DNA from: Gautieria morchelliformis
Lineage: Eukaryota > Basidiomycota > Agaricomycetes > Gomphales > Gomphaceae
Direction: 5' to 3'
DNA length: 64,000 bases
Assembly: GCA_015179125.1 (NCBI GenBank)
Contig: WHVA01000120.1
Span: forward strand, 186,001 to 250,000
Below, piece by piece: positions 20,851-32,457 of this stretch (position 1 is its first letter; each line of letters opens with the position of its first letter). The position numbers were made by a program, and so were the translations under genes. Under the pieces are notes generated by a model. It ran no database searches and was not told where the DNA came from. It saw only the letters and a program-made list of their open reading frames with translations.

Positions 20851-21316
20851 GCAAGGGCTCAATCTCGGGGAGAACCTGTCGTTCCTCGTGAGTAAGGCAT
20901 GAGAAAGTAGATATGTAAATACATACTTTTGAGTTTACTTACTGTAACACAAATGGACAAGCTGAGTTGGGTCAAGCAGGAGGCATATTAAAAAAAGCCG
21001 GAAGTTTTGGAGCTATAGAAATTCACCAGTTGAGCTCGCTGCATGCGACGACGGCGGCAGTGGTTGATGCGACGTGGCGGTCGCTGGAGACGGTCACGTG
21101 AACAGTTGAGACGTGGCCCAAGATGCTGGATGTGGTTCCGACGGGTAGGACAGGTGTCCATAGCTCACCCACAGTCACATTTTGTAGCCAAGTAAGAATT
21201 ATACGTAGTATTATTCGTAGTACTGGTCCTCTCTGCAAAACATACCTACTTAGCCTCTGCAACCCGGCCGGTTACCCAAGCTAAGAAGGTATGACTAACC
21301 GGGCACTACAGGTGCT
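20850..21316 (-). mobile_element. Half copy of the 5S-like TIR element
   Basis: This is a diverged copy of 7445-7936 in reverse orientation: the terminal ACCTGTAGTGCCC end is at 21305-21316, the 5S-like segment next to it, then the CCACGTCTCAACTGTTCACGTGACC stretch and the intron-like segment near 20895-20945. The left side stops near 20850 against copia 2. Its right end abuts a Gag-like fragment. Confidence 0.83.
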
Positions 21317-21623
21317 TTTCCGTCGCGGCCTTGTCCTCTGCAGCTTTTTTGGCCGCGTCCCGTTTCCGCTGCTCCTCGCGGAGATGTGACTCCTCCTCGC
21401 GGCGTTTGCGTTCTTTCTCCGCCTTCTCCTTCTGCTCCTGGTCCCGACGCTCCTGTTCTTTCCACTCCTTCTCCCTGCGCTCCTCCTCCAACCGTTCCTT
21501 CTCTTTCCGCGCAGCTTCCTCGGCCGCTTGTTTTTCCGCCAGTTCCTTTTGCACAAGCATATCGTCAAAATGCTTCTTCATCTCAGCACTGGACATTTTG
21601 GAGAAATCGAATGAGGAGCTCAT
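21317..21623 (-). pseudogene. Coiled-coil protein N-terminus, probably retroelement Gag
   Basis: The frame starts MSSSFDFSKMSSAEMKKHF and continues as about 75 residues of charged Lys/Glu/Arg-rich helix with long runs of EKER-type repeats, a strong coiled coil. It is cut off by the half TIR element at 21316. The acidic, KE-rich N-terminus is common in fungal retroelement Gags, but a host coiled-coil gene cannot be excluded. Confidence 0.45.
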
Positions 21624-21743
21624 GGTAGATTGAAACGAAGACGCGTTCTGCTTCCCGCCTATCTTTCAAACTCCGACGTGTTTTTTCACAGGTCACGTGA
21701 TCCGACCTGTGGTCTCGTGGGGCTCGACCTTAGAAGGGAGATA

Positions 21744-22403
21744 CTGTTACAACCGTGCATTTCCGACTTCCAACCTTCAGTTCCGCAACACTTTCCGCCC
21801 CTCCGATATTTCCGGCATTCCGCCCATTGTTCTATCCCCTTGTTCTTTCGACTCGATTACTCGGACCCATCGGACCCACTTCATCATTTATCAAGACCAT
21901 GTGTCCGGCCCTCCTTATGTTTCGTTGTCAGATATGTTTTCCCGACCCCTTGTTCTTTGCCATTGTTCTACCTTACCCTGAACCCCCCTTGTAGTCCCAT
22001 TGTTCCCAATTAGTTAGTTCCCATGCATTGTCTACTCGACTTCCGCTTCCCCCGGAATTTGCTTAGTACTACCCCATTACCTGTTGTCTCAGCTCTTTGT
22101 ATAAAAGCCTGTCATGTATGTCTGTTATTCTGGAATCAGATAATCACATTCAATACTTGATTTCCTTCGCTCCATCTCCTGTTCTTAGCACAGCGAGTCT
22201 AGCAAGACCTCTGTCTCTCTGCCTTCCATCTTCCGCCTTCCACCTCAGTTCCAACTCAAGTTCCGACCAACCCTTAGTTCAATACTTTCCGTCTTCCGAC
22301 CCATTTCCGAAATACTTAGGACGATAGTTCATCGGGGGCGCAACCCATAAGTTGAAGCCACTGTCCTTTCCAGTTCCAACCTAGCAGAAATCTTGATACA
22401 TAA
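21744..22403 (+). mobile_element. LTR, family B (solo or fragment)
   Basis: The 660-bp unit starts TGTTACAACCG and ends GATACATAACA and carries a TATA box (TATAAAA, 22100-22106), so it reads on the plus strand. Related sequence occurs at 48034-48482 (minus) and 50841-52741 (plus, interrupted). No clean 5-bp duplication is seen at its ends. Confidence 0.78.
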
Positions 22404-22582
22404 CACTCAGGGAGATAAATTGGCAGCTCATGCCAAAAGAGCTCGGTGGATAGGAATTTCTGCGCAGAGCCATGGTCATTATGTTTATTGGCCTGACTCT
22501 CACAAAGTTTCTGTCGAGCGGAACATCGGGTTTGACTCAGAGATGAAGAAGGGAAAAGTCCCAATTATTTCTATTGTACAGT
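22404..22582 (+). pseudogene. Copia integrase C-terminal fragment
   Basis: The short frame contains GDKLAAHAKRARWIGISA and KVSVERNIGF, the characteristic end of copia integrases. It is bounded by LTR B on the left and LTR A on the right. Confidence 0.75.
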
Positions 22583-23697
22583 CGTAGCGAAATAGCCCGT
22601 GGTACTTGACGATGTAACGTGCAAGGTCTCACGAAAGGGCTGTCTAAGTTTCGACAATCCCTTCGCCGGCGAAGGTGCTCCTTCGGAGCCCTTCGTCAAC
22701 AGCACAGAAAATGGTTCGAAGGCTAAGGTAACGAAGATGAGGTATGGGAACTCACCAGTGATGCCTAAGTCCTCTGCTAGTCAAAGATGGAAATCTCCAA
22801 GAGAAGGCTTAAGACGATGACCATGGTGAGGTCAGAGCTGCACAAGATGAACGACGTATGATAATTGAACTGGGGAATATACATGCGAATGTAAACTACT
22901 TATATCGAATGCTCGTAAGGTATCAGCGAATAGGAAAGAGGCCGTCACAAGTCAGGGTTGGATAGGGGTACGCAGTCATGATACAACATAGATGAAATAA
23001 ACATACAATAGAATGTGAGAAGAGAGAGAACATGAAACGACAGAGAGTAAAGGTGGCGAAGGCACTTATGGACAAAACCATGTCTTGGGACCCGCATACA
23101 TGCTACCCTGCACGGACTCTTGGTCTACTGGGTTGATTCCGCACGACCTATGGAAGAGATGCCCTGCGAACACATTTTGACCATACGAACGCCCAATGGG
23201 GTTGGATTAAGAAGACGATGGGGTTAATGATGAACCATCATGCCGGGTGAATGGTATCGATCGTATTTGATGGTGTGCCTGCTGGCAAATGATGCGAGCA
23301 GCGAATAGCCGTTCGGCGAAATGCAAGGGAGGGCGAACAGAGGCGACATAGGGGAGGAGAGGTCGAGGTGGAGGGCAAAGCCGAGCGAACACTGAGGAGG
23401 GGTAGCGAAAGGGGAAATGGGGATACCAAGGTGCAGGAAATACACAGGGTATGACAATCCAACTATCAGAACACCATCGGAAGAGGGTCGAGCAGAGGAG
23501 GTGGTAGACCCAGTGATGACTGCCAAGTTAGTCCAAAGCCGTCGGTCATGCGTTTAACGGCGTGGCGATGGTAATTGGCACGAATCAGCGAGCGTCGGTT
23601 GCCGAATCATGACATTCGCAATCGGAAGGAACACGAAAATGGGGTGAGAAATGGCAGGACAGAGCACCTGAGTATGAGGAATAAATGTGTCATGACA
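22583..23697 (+). mobile_element. Partial LTR, family A
   Basis: The sequence matches the solo LTR from its CAGTCGTAG(C/T)GAAATAGCCC part (17815) to the end GTCATGACA. The first ~160 bp of the LTR are missing. It cuts off the C-terminal end of the KDZ transposase to its right. Confidence 0.85.
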
Positions 23698-26165
23698 CCA
23701 ATATTCCAGTTGTGGGTGAGGTGGGCCCTGCTTTGGTGCGAGCAAGTTATATTTGTCTAGGGCCGCATGCACAGCAGCTGATTGTCGCATAATGGCCTTG
23801 GAAATGTGCTTTTGCAGCTTGTAGCCTGGACAAATGAATTCATGAGATCAATGAGTGATAGAGCTATGTAAAACACTCACATGTCCCCATGAGATTAGCC
23901 TTAGCAAGCTCAAATAGGCGGGCTACAACAGGGCCTTCAAGTTGTTCAATGGCATGCATGAATTCTTGATTGTTGATATATGCCACCGCTTCTTGATATT
24001 CACGATGTTGGCATGTCCACCATTCATCCAGACCCAACCAACATTCCAAGTCCTGGACAACATTCATGGCCAGATCCAACTTATGAAGGACACTTCGCTG
24101 CTCTGCTTCCTCTGCTCTCAGGTGGGACTCTTCCTTCACAGAAAGTGAACCTGAAGGGGATAGACATGTGGGTGTGTATTCAAACCATTTAACTGTTGTC
24201 ATTCCTCCCCATTGTTTGCTATGCGGTATTGAAATTGAGTGTGAGGATATATTCCAGTATGAAATGTTATATTTGTGACTTCATGTTATTGAGCTTTTGC
24301 AAGGCTTCAACATATTCAACCTCATTGTATCCTTGGGCAGCCGCTTCCTGAGATTGGAAAGATAAGTAAACTCCTCATCACACCATGAAACAAAATTGAG
24401 GTTGGTAAAACCATGTGCTTCCCTGAAATCCTTGACTTCAGGTGTGTAATCCCTGATGATACCAAAAGCTTGTTGATAGTTGTTGAGAATAAAATTGGCT
24501 GTGTGCAATGTGTTTGTCTAGAGATATATATATAAATCATGATGGAATGTACTGAGTTCGAGGTACTTGTCATCATCCCACTGCTGGAAATGCAAGTCAA
24601 TGAATTGAAGATAGTGAAAATATGACCCATGTCTGATGAGTCGTGCAACTGCATTTGAAGCTGAAAACAGTCACTCACAAGTCACGAGGTCCTCAAGCCC
24701 AAGACAGCATAGATACATTGGGTGGCATCTGAGCTGGCACTGTCTGCCATGAGCATGACCATGGAAAGAATTTAAGGCCATAACAACTTGCTGGGTAAGG
24801 GCAGTCATGGCCAGAGAGCTGTTCTGAACTGTTGCATAAAATGAGCAAGCGACATCACATCCTACACATTGATCATCCACAAAGACTTTCAGGATTTTGT
24901 CGAGTGTTGCCAGGCCATACTTAACTAGTTCATCGCTCTTGTGCATCTCCACAAAGCTCTGCACAAGACCATGATGGCATGCACACACAAACCCACCTGT
25001 CTGTTCAAACACCTTGACTGTGTCTTCAGAAATCACATTGGTGGCAGCCCAATTGCCTGTGTACACAGTGCCATCATTTCCAAATGGAGATTCTTCACTT
25101 CCAGCATCCAGTGTCATTTTATTTGATGTCTGAGAGTTTACCGCCTTACTGGGCGGGTGGCAAACATTGTCCTTGAAATGGTCCACCTGAGAGGGAGGTA
25201 TATGGTAGTCACTGTGAAATATGTGTTCATCGGTGTGACCAGCACCATCAATGCACTTCATGGACATGTTGCCGTCCATAGCCTGAAATCGTGCTGGAAC
25301 CAGTGCCGGTTCATCTTCAAGCTATACAGAATGAGCAAACCGAACAAGGGATGAAAATAAAATCACACCTTGTAGCTGCAAGGAGGGCAGGCATTAAGCA
25401 GACACCAGCTGGGGCCATCCCACCCGAGCTTCTTGTTCATGAGTTCTCAAACACGTCACAGGAGATCCAAATAAGCATCAAATGTGTGAATATGTGACCT
25501 GGCAAGAGTGTTATTATGAAACATAGAAGTATGGAAGGGCAGAATTACATTGTGTATAGCACACAGCACCTTACATATAGCTTGCACACTAAATCACGGC
25601 TGTCTCCTGCAAATTTGGTGATAAAATTCAAGGCAATCAAGTGTGATTACAACAGAGGGATCATTTGGTGAGCTGCCAAGTAAGCCTGCATGCAACAGGG
25701 TGCCATTGGCAAGTGTGTTGGGATCCTGGGGTATGCCATGAAGAATATCATACTCTACAACATGTCAAACATAATTAACACTAACTCAGAAAATAGACTA
25801 CCTTTGAGATCCACAATTGTGACCTGACATATATGGCTGGCCGCCTGCTCCGACTGCATAGGGGTCAAAGATTGGTTAGATTTGTAGTGTTTCCACCAGA
25901 GATATGCAGAGACGAGAGCTTGAGCTTGGGCTTCCCACTCCGAATGCACAGCTCAGTTACAATACAAACAGATTCATTCACCTTGTAGGTGGGAAGCACC
26001 AACAGGACAATAATAGCTAATAAGAACGATGGTAAATTATACGGGATGGAATAATACAACAAGCTACAGCATACCTTTCAAATGCTTCCCTTTGGGCGGC
26101 ATCAATTGCTCTCCCACCACGGTGGCCATCAGCTTGGTTCAACTCATCTGAGGAGGTTAATCAAA
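23698..26165 (-). pseudogene. KDZ-family transposase (broken)
   Basis: Fragments in the order of a KDZ (Kyakuja-Dileera-Zisupton) transposase are spread over several frames. They are HRGGRAIDAAQREAFER (about 26120), EWEAQAQALVSAYLWWKH (about 25930), the core AMDGN(M)SMK...GAGHTD, FHSDYHI, SQVDHFKDNVC and VNSQTSNKMTLDAG (25279-25090), and FEQTGGFVCACHHG with FVEMHKSDELVKYGLATLDKIL (about 25000). After these come LNSFHGHAHGRQCQ, YLCCLGLEDLVTCE (about 24680), the 24500-24280 part, and MHAIEQLEGPVVARLFELAK (about 23950) to HAALDKYNLLAP (about 23760). Some frame changes coincide with possible introns. Both ends are cut, by LTR A and by an AT-rich insertion. Confidence 0.83.
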
Positions 26166-26171
26166 AAGGTC

Positions 26172-26437
26172 ATGTGATACAGCATATATGAGTATATAAT
26201 ATACATTATAAGAGTATTAATAAAAAAATATAGGAATATATAGTAGTATTTATAAGGAGAATAATAGATGTTATTAGAAGATTCTGTATATATTTAAACA
26301 TCTCAGAGATATATATACATCTGAGAGAGTAATAAATACTTGGATAGATACTTCTAACAAATATGAGTAGGAGTATTAGTATTAATAGTTATAATGAGAG
26401 AGTATCAGACTACAGTATGGAGTAATAGTACTTGGAT
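26172..26437. repeat. AT-rich repeat, second copy
   Basis: The stretch from TGTGATACAGCATATATGAG matches 13426-13700 with short deletions. It joins directly to a gypsy integrase fragment and lies where the KDZ element is interrupted. AT content is far higher than its neighbours. Confidence 0.75.
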
Positions 26438-26882
26438 AGACTGGAAGGAAATCTGCAAACTTATGGGAATAAGAAGAGCTCTTACCACGGCATACCATCC
26501 CCAAGCGGACGGACAAATGGAGATCATGAACCAGATCCTGGAAACGGCACTCTGGACCTATGTGAGTCCAAATCAGGATAACTGGGCCTCGCTACTGGCC
26601 TCGTTCTCACTTGCGTACAATGACACGCCGCATTCTTCTTCTTCCTTCTCCCCCTCCTTCTGTCAGGGGACGCCCTGTTTTCCATTTCCAGTTCCAACAC
26701 CACACCCAGCTCCGACTCTATTTCCAACTCCGCTTCCTGTTCCGATTCCATCTCCGCCTCCGCTTTCGGAAATGATTCCACTCCTGGGAGAACTTCCACC
26801 GGGTCTGTTTGCCTTGCCAGTTCCACTCCAATTTCCGACTTCCACTCTCAGAACAGTGTCGGAAATCAAGCGACTCGCGTAA
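26438..26882 (+). pseudogene. Gypsy integrase fragment with repetitive tail
   Basis: The first 70 codons are gypsy integrase core: WKEICKLMGIRRALTTAYHP, QADGQMEIMNQILETAL and WASLLASFSLAYNDTPHSS. After SFSPSF the frame becomes a low-complexity run of Pro/Phe/Thr/Pro (26680-26780) made of repeated TTCCA/TTCCG units. It has lost the DNA-binding C-terminus. Confidence 0.82.
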
Positions 26883-27018
26883 TGGGTGGCATCAAGGGTC
26901 GATCAAGGGTCAGGGAGGTCAGGGGGATGCAGGGTTGATGGCGGGTGCCAAGTGTTGTCCCTTGCTGCGCAGCGTAGTATAATACGGGCTCGCTGACATT
27001 GGGGGTCCTTAGACTTTT

Positions 27019-27235
27019 CTCTTTGGATTTCCCCTTGTCAGGTGAGAATCCCCTCTCTTGTATACTCTGTTCATTTATACATACTTTGGATTTCCCCTTG
27101 TCAGGTGAGAATCCCCTCTCTTGTATACTCTGTTCATTTATACATACTTTGGATTTCCCCTTGTCAGGTGAGAATCCCCTCTCTTGTATACTCTGTTCAT
27201 TTATACATACTTTGGATTTCCCCTTGTCAGTTGTG
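27019..27235. repeat. 63-bp minisatellite, about 3.4 copies
   Basis: The unit runs from TTTGGATTTCCCCTTGTCAG through GTGAGAATCCCCTCTCTTG to CATTTATACATAC. The units are nearly identical. Because 63 is a multiple of three, both strands have open frames of repeated 21-residue units. The last unit diverges after CTTGTCAG (GTTGTGTGG). Confidence 0.95.
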
Positions 27236-27239
27236 TGGT

Positions 27240-28449
27240 AGTGTGATCTCCACAACTAGCCAGGGTGGCCCTTACACTGTCATAAGCATGAGAAATGGTT
27301 GCATTATTTTCCTCACCATCAGCATCTGCCCAGTTGACACCAATTTCAAGATGCACATCTGCTATTTTCTGATGGGCCTGAGCTGTCAGGACTGTTATAA
27401 TAGTCATTAGAAAATAGTATAGAACTGAGATGCAGGAGGTCTAACCATTCAGCTTTTCCTGTCGTTCCTGCTCATGGGCAAGTCGCTCTCTACAGATTTG
27501 AGTAAGATTTGTTGTGACTGTGCATGTGCTAAGGAGACCCCGATGAGCAGTATAGTTAACATGTGAAGAAGTGAGACGACCAGTTTTTTTGTGTTTGCCC
27601 ATACCAGTGTGGTCACCATGAGGTGCAGTGTGCAAAATGTACCACAAGGTGGGATGGAAGGTGGAGTCACGTGAGGCAGGTAGATGTTGTTAGCAAAGGT
27701 GGATCTTTGTTGCGGAGGGACAGGTACGAACCAGGACTCTGGGTTTCTCAAATATTTTGCCAGAGGGACAGCTGAAAGCTGGTACGACTGCTGGTACACT
27801 GTATGATATATTAGCTAAACCTCTCTATTTAGATAGGCGCAAGGTAGTGCCATCACATTACTTATTAGAGCTGACAAAGGTGACGCCCAGGTGTTCCGCT
27901 ATCCACAGTGGGGTAAGCGTGAGTGTTATTGACACCTTTTGCCAAGTCAATTATTATAGCCAAGTATGTTGGCAGTAGATGATAGTAAAGGATAGAAGAT
28001 GTATCTCTCAACTTGCAAGGTCTCAGAAAAACATACAGAAATTGTAGCTACTGTAACTAAGGGATTCGATAGGAGCAATGGGGGAACCACAAGGTGACTA
28101 ATGGTTGAGCGATGATACAATATAGTTCAACAAAACATATCAGGCACACTTAGTCATAGCGGAAGTTACAATTTTGAGATCGCAGAAAATCACAGAGTGT
28201 TCGGCTGGATTTGATACTGATCTCACGCAAAAAAAGATCAAGTAATGTCTGAGTTGCAGATTTTGTAACTTCTCCAGATCAGATTTTCGTGGTCTGGTTA
28301 CCGACGCCCTTAAATAGTGACTTCGTCACATAAATGGTTTACTATCCCCTGCGAACTGTTGGGACGCAAGCCCATTGCTCATTGCCCAACGGTGCGCTGG
28401 CAGGCTGGGCTTCGTCAATTAGTTATCGGACCAATGCAAGGGCCTAGTA
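27240..28449. other. Unassigned region, possibly KDZ N-terminal sequence
   Basis: On the minus strand 27400-27240 encodes a helical stretch (AQAHQKIADVHLEIGVNWAD) and 27780-27650 a proline-rich one (SWFVPVPPQQRSTF). They could be the N-terminal part of the KDZ protein, displaced by the insertion at 26166-27239, but I cannot show this. From about 27800 to 28449 I see no gene, RNA or repeat. Confidence 0.3.
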
Positions 28450-29085
28450 GACACCACTCCCACTTTTCAGGCATTCGAAGACCAATCCCTTGACGTCTAG
28501 ATCCGTGTCCAGCCTGTTCTACTATGATCCTGCGCCGCTAATGTGTCACGGTATCCGTTTAACGTTGACTATTAGCGACAGGCTGGTCACGAGTCTCCTT
28601 GACGCCCCCGCACTACCGAACTGCTTCCGAGTTTAATTTGTCTCTGTGCATTCCATGGTGTCTCCTGCTTCTGTTTCCCCAAAGCAACAACAACTGACCA
28701 CCTGCTCATTAGGGAAACGGTGCTCTTCTATTGGCAACTTTGACATCATATAGTTAACCAAATAACAGCGATAGACATGTCGCTTTCCCTGGTGCTCCCC
28801 TTGGTCCGCGTTTCTATCCAAACTTACAAAGGGAAGGCGTACCTGAGGATGGCCCTTGGGATCCCATTTGTCAAAGTTCACTAGCCCATGGGAAACGTAC
28901 ACCTATTTTGATGGCATGGAACCACTTTTCTGTCTGAACTTGTCGAGAAGAGCCCAGGCGATGGACCCCGTTCGGATAGTACCGACTCAGACTCGTGATA
29001 TTCCATAACTGGGTGTGTGTGGAAGTCATTAAAGTCGCTCAGCATACCGTCATTCCTCGATCTGCTCCTGTAGCGTATTTCTCCG

Positions 29086-31313
29086 ATGGGTCTCCTAGCT
29101 TGGACAACGAATATATACATTGCTCTGAGTGGTGTTATAGGCGCCGCTTTCCTCCTTTTGGTCACACAGCGCACCCGCATCCCAGAAGGTGAGAATCCCC
29201 ACCTCATGTCGTACGTGAGCTCTTATACATACCGCAGGTACACACCTTCCACCTGGGCCCCCTGGAAAGGCGATCATAGGAAACGTCTACGATATGCCCA
29301 AAGAGCACGAATGGGAGACATACACCGACTGGGCTAAGAAATACGGCATGGTTTTGTCAACGAATGTCGACAACTATCTCAATATATTTTCAGGAGAACT
29401 CGTCTACGTCAATGTGCTTAGACAACCTATAGTAATCGTCAACTCTCTCGCCGTCGCTCAAGACCTGTTCGAGAAGAGATCGTCGATATACTCAGATCGC
29501 TTTGACTTTCCTATGGCCGTTGACTTGTATGTTGGTCTGTCGCATCCTTCTGCCATATTCAAACTATTACCTTCTGCTCTCATCTGGTAGAGCTGGATTC
29601 GATTGGAGCTTCTCCTTGATGCGCTACGGAAACAAATGGCGGCGTCTCCGCAAGATGTTTCACCAGAAGTTCCACCTCACTGCCGCAACAGCATATACTA
29701 GCGTTCAGGCAGAACATACGCAGTACGTCACAGTTCTTAATATGGTTATGCTACTAACTTTTTTACCCATACGCGAGCAGAGAGCTTCTTCATCGACTTC
29801 ATGAATCTCCAGAGGATTTTCTCCAACATTTTCGACACCTCTCCGGTGCAATAATCATGGAGGTGAGATAGAATGCATCTGATTGTAATCCTGAGTCGAT
29901 CTCATCATTGTACCTCTAGGTTATCTATGGTATCAAAGTGCTTCCCATTGGTGATTCCTACATAAGAATTGCGGAACAGGCTATGGAGGCCGTGTCGGAA
30001 TTGCTCAACCCAGGCTCATTTCTCGTGGATACTCTCCCGATATGTACGCATAGCGAATGTACGCGGTTCGGGCGGTCTGATTCGGGTTAATTCAGTGAAA
30101 TACGTACCCGAGTGGATGCCAGGGGCAGGGTTCAAAACAAAAGCCCGCGTCTGGCGACAGGTCTTCACACAGGCGCTTGTTGTTCCGTTTAATGCTTGCA
30201 AGAAGGCTTTGGTGAGTCAATCTTTCACCACTTTGTTCACGGTCGATTGAGTCCAATCAAGAGGGAAGGGAAAGCTATACCCTCTTTCACCGCTTCGCTT
30301 CTAAAAAGTATCGCTGATTTACCAGAGGCGGATGTGCCGCAACAAGAGGAAGCCATCCAAAGCACTGGAGCTGTTGCGTATCTCGCGGGCGCTGACACTG
30401 TACGAACGCTCTCTTTTCCTTATTTCTGTACACCATTCACGTCACTGCTCTAGACGACTGTCGCCCTATCCTGGTTTATCCTCGCTATGATACTTTATCC
30501 CGATGTACAACGCAAGGCGCAGCGTGAGCTCGACGAATTTATTGGCGCCGATCGGCTCCCTACCTTTGAGGACCGCGACAGCCTTCCGTATATGAATGCT
30601 ATTTGCAAGGAAATACAAAGGTGTGGCAAACTGATACTCTGAAAAACTAAGGTAGATTCGCTGATGAGTCGGTCCGTACTACATAGGTGGCATCCGGTGG
30701 CGCCACTGGCCATTGCACACGGGGTGATGCAGGACGATGTGTACAACAACAACTTTATTCCTGAAGGAAGTGTGGTCATCGGAAATGCGTGGTGAAGTCG
30801 CCCTTCTTGTGTGCCCAAATAGCAGATACTAACAAGAGCCTACTCGAAAGGGCAATGCTCCATGACAAGAATATGTACGGGCCCAATACTGAACACTTTG
30901 AGCCTGAGCGTTTCCTTAGGCCGTGTGTCAGAGATCCGTCTGTGTCGTTTGGTTTTGGACGAAGGTAGGGCTTACTTAGGCGGCACAGCGCCGTGGCTCC
31001 CGGTACTATCACTGACGTTTTCTCACTGATTTTAGGATATGCCCTGGCCGCCATCTAGCAGATAACACCATATACCTAGCTGCTTGCTTCATTCTCAAGG
31101 CCTTCACCATATCTTACGCCAAAAATGCAAATGGTGCGGAAATACCTATAGAGGGTTCTTCCACCTCCGGCGCCCTTCCGTGCGTTCGAATTTCTTCTGT
31201 GCTGTCCATTTTCATTGTATCAACGCTTTCCCAGTCGCCCCGAACCGTTCCAATGTTCAATCACACCACGGGAAGGACATCTGATGTCGTTTTGGAGCAC
31301 TAATAGGAATTAA
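29086..31313 (+). CDS. Cytochrome P450 monooxygenase (right copy)
   Basis: The exons are 29086-29188, 29238-29526, 29591-29722, 29781-29862, 29920-30043, 30096-30211, 30262-30399, 30454-30620, 30687-30791, 30851-30964, 31036-31179 and 31235-31313. Together they make 1593 nt, or 530 aa, with all phases consistent. Features: N-terminal hydrophobic anchor (about residues 5-25), LPPGPP hinge, [24 protein letters not shown] (C-helix), [18 protein letters not shown] (I-helix), KEIQR with WHPV after it, FEPERF, and FGFGRRICPGRH with the heme Cys. It should be an ER-bound monooxygenase of the OrdA/CYP64-like type; the substrate is unknown. The upstream in-frame start of the left copy is lost here (GTG plus a TAG), which supports the start used. 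Confidence 0.94.
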
Positions 31314-31659
31314 GACAAGACGATGTATGCTTTGAGAAGACGATGTATATCTATATCACTGAATGGAGTATGGATGGACCATGCTTATCAAATGAATGTA
31401 TTTTCTCATGATATGCCATGAGATGTAAGTGACAACAGTGATTGTGTGTATCTCACTTCCTTCACTTGACCTCAGAGGCTTTCCCTGACATGCTTATTGA
31501 TGGATGATTCCTATTGCGAACGCGGATGGTTCATTTCCGTCTCCAAAAGCATCCTTCCAAGGTTTGGATGACCCTTCAGTCGAAGATCCACTTGAACTAC
31601 ACGACATCCTCATTGGCTCAGCGCTGGTAGCGTGCCACAGTACTTCAGTTCTAGTCACC

Positions 31660-32278
31660 CCAGAACCGTCGTTTCTCATGTCAAGTTACAGACGAAGGTA
31701 CAGTCGAAGGGCTACTGACTGCGACTATAAGGTGAAAACCAGTACGTATGGTCTCTGGATGCTTCTAAGTAACGGTTTCATAAGCGTCAATGGTTTACTT
31801 GGCATGTTACAGTTGCACGGGTGGCAGTCTTTTGAGCGGCGTGGGCAGCAACAGCGTCTTCAACGGCTACGGTACGCTGAACTTGGCGAGTATTTTCAAA
31901 GCCGGGGCGAGGTTTCAGAGCAGCCCGGGAGAGGACGCCTTCTGTGGGGGTTAGTAAAGCTTCCACTTGCACGAATTGGCATGAAGGACTCGCGAGACAG
32001 AGCGTTGAAATGCATATCACGAATAAGACTATCACGTTTAACCCCACCTGCCCGATCTTATTGAGTGTTCGTCGTTGAGTAGGGTTACTTCTATGCCGAT
32101 GGAAAGACTAAAACGGGTGGCGAAGGCAGTTGAAGGAAAGGGATATGGCGAATGCCACCTTGTGCCGATAGCGCCCACAACATCGAGGGGGTAGTCCACT
32201 GTGCTTTCTCCGTTGGTTGGTCCTCCGGTGGATAGACTAAATGATGCGCCATTGAATCATTTCTAGCGACCGCTCGTG
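31660..32278. mobile_element. Insertion of about 620 bp in the right arm
   Basis: The left arm reads straight through GTTCTAGTCACCAGATT, whereas here about 620 bp separate CTAGTCACC from ACCAGATT. The flanks share only ACC, or imperfect GTCACC/GTGACC. On the minus strand a hydrophobic stretch (LFVICISTLCLASP) and a good intron 3' end (TTTACTAACCCCCACAG, about 31952-31936) precede an open stretch EGVLSRAALKPRPGFENTRQ. No terminal repeats or known protein are visible. Confidence 0.6.
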
Positions 32279-32457
32279 ACCAGATTATTTCGGCTTTTCC
32301 GAGGTGAAGGGAGTGGGGGTGGATATGTGAGCTTGTGGAAAACGAGGGTGTCTGTTGAATTCCACGATAATCCCGGTAATATCAAAGGCCTCAGCTCAGC
32401 GACACCCCCAGGCCCTCGCACAGGGATAACCGTGAGTTGTCCAGCCCAAGATCCGAG

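Larger units (their letters stand above)
28450..32457. repeat. Right arm of inverted segmental duplication
   Basis: This arm is the reverse complement of 1-3329 plus 6882-6896 plus 10803-10852. It preserves the un-inserted state at three places: TCCAG (28508-28512) for the DIRS-like element, TA (28498-28499) for the outer TIR element, and GACACC (28450-28455) for copia 1. It contains its own insertion at 31660-32278. Homology is visible up to 32457, where the left arm leaves the window. Confidence 0.93.

Noticed and set aside
21331-21633. A serine/cysteine-rich plus-strand protein
   Set aside because: It is the antisense of the Lys/Glu-rich coiled-coil frame on the minus strand.
27019-27235. 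CRISPR-like array of regular repeats
   Set aside because: The repeats are directly adjacent 63-bp units without unique spacers, in a eukaryotic transposon region.
26866-27255. A minus-strand repeat protein with 21-residue units
   Set aside because: The frame is a by-product of the 63-bp minisatellite; it starts and ends in unrelated sequence.
31235-31303. P450 ending at the TAA at 31301 by reading through the last intron
   Set aside because: Splicing GTGCGT to CCCAG gives the family-like end [14 protein letters not shown] and a later stop at 31311; the same holds in the left copy.
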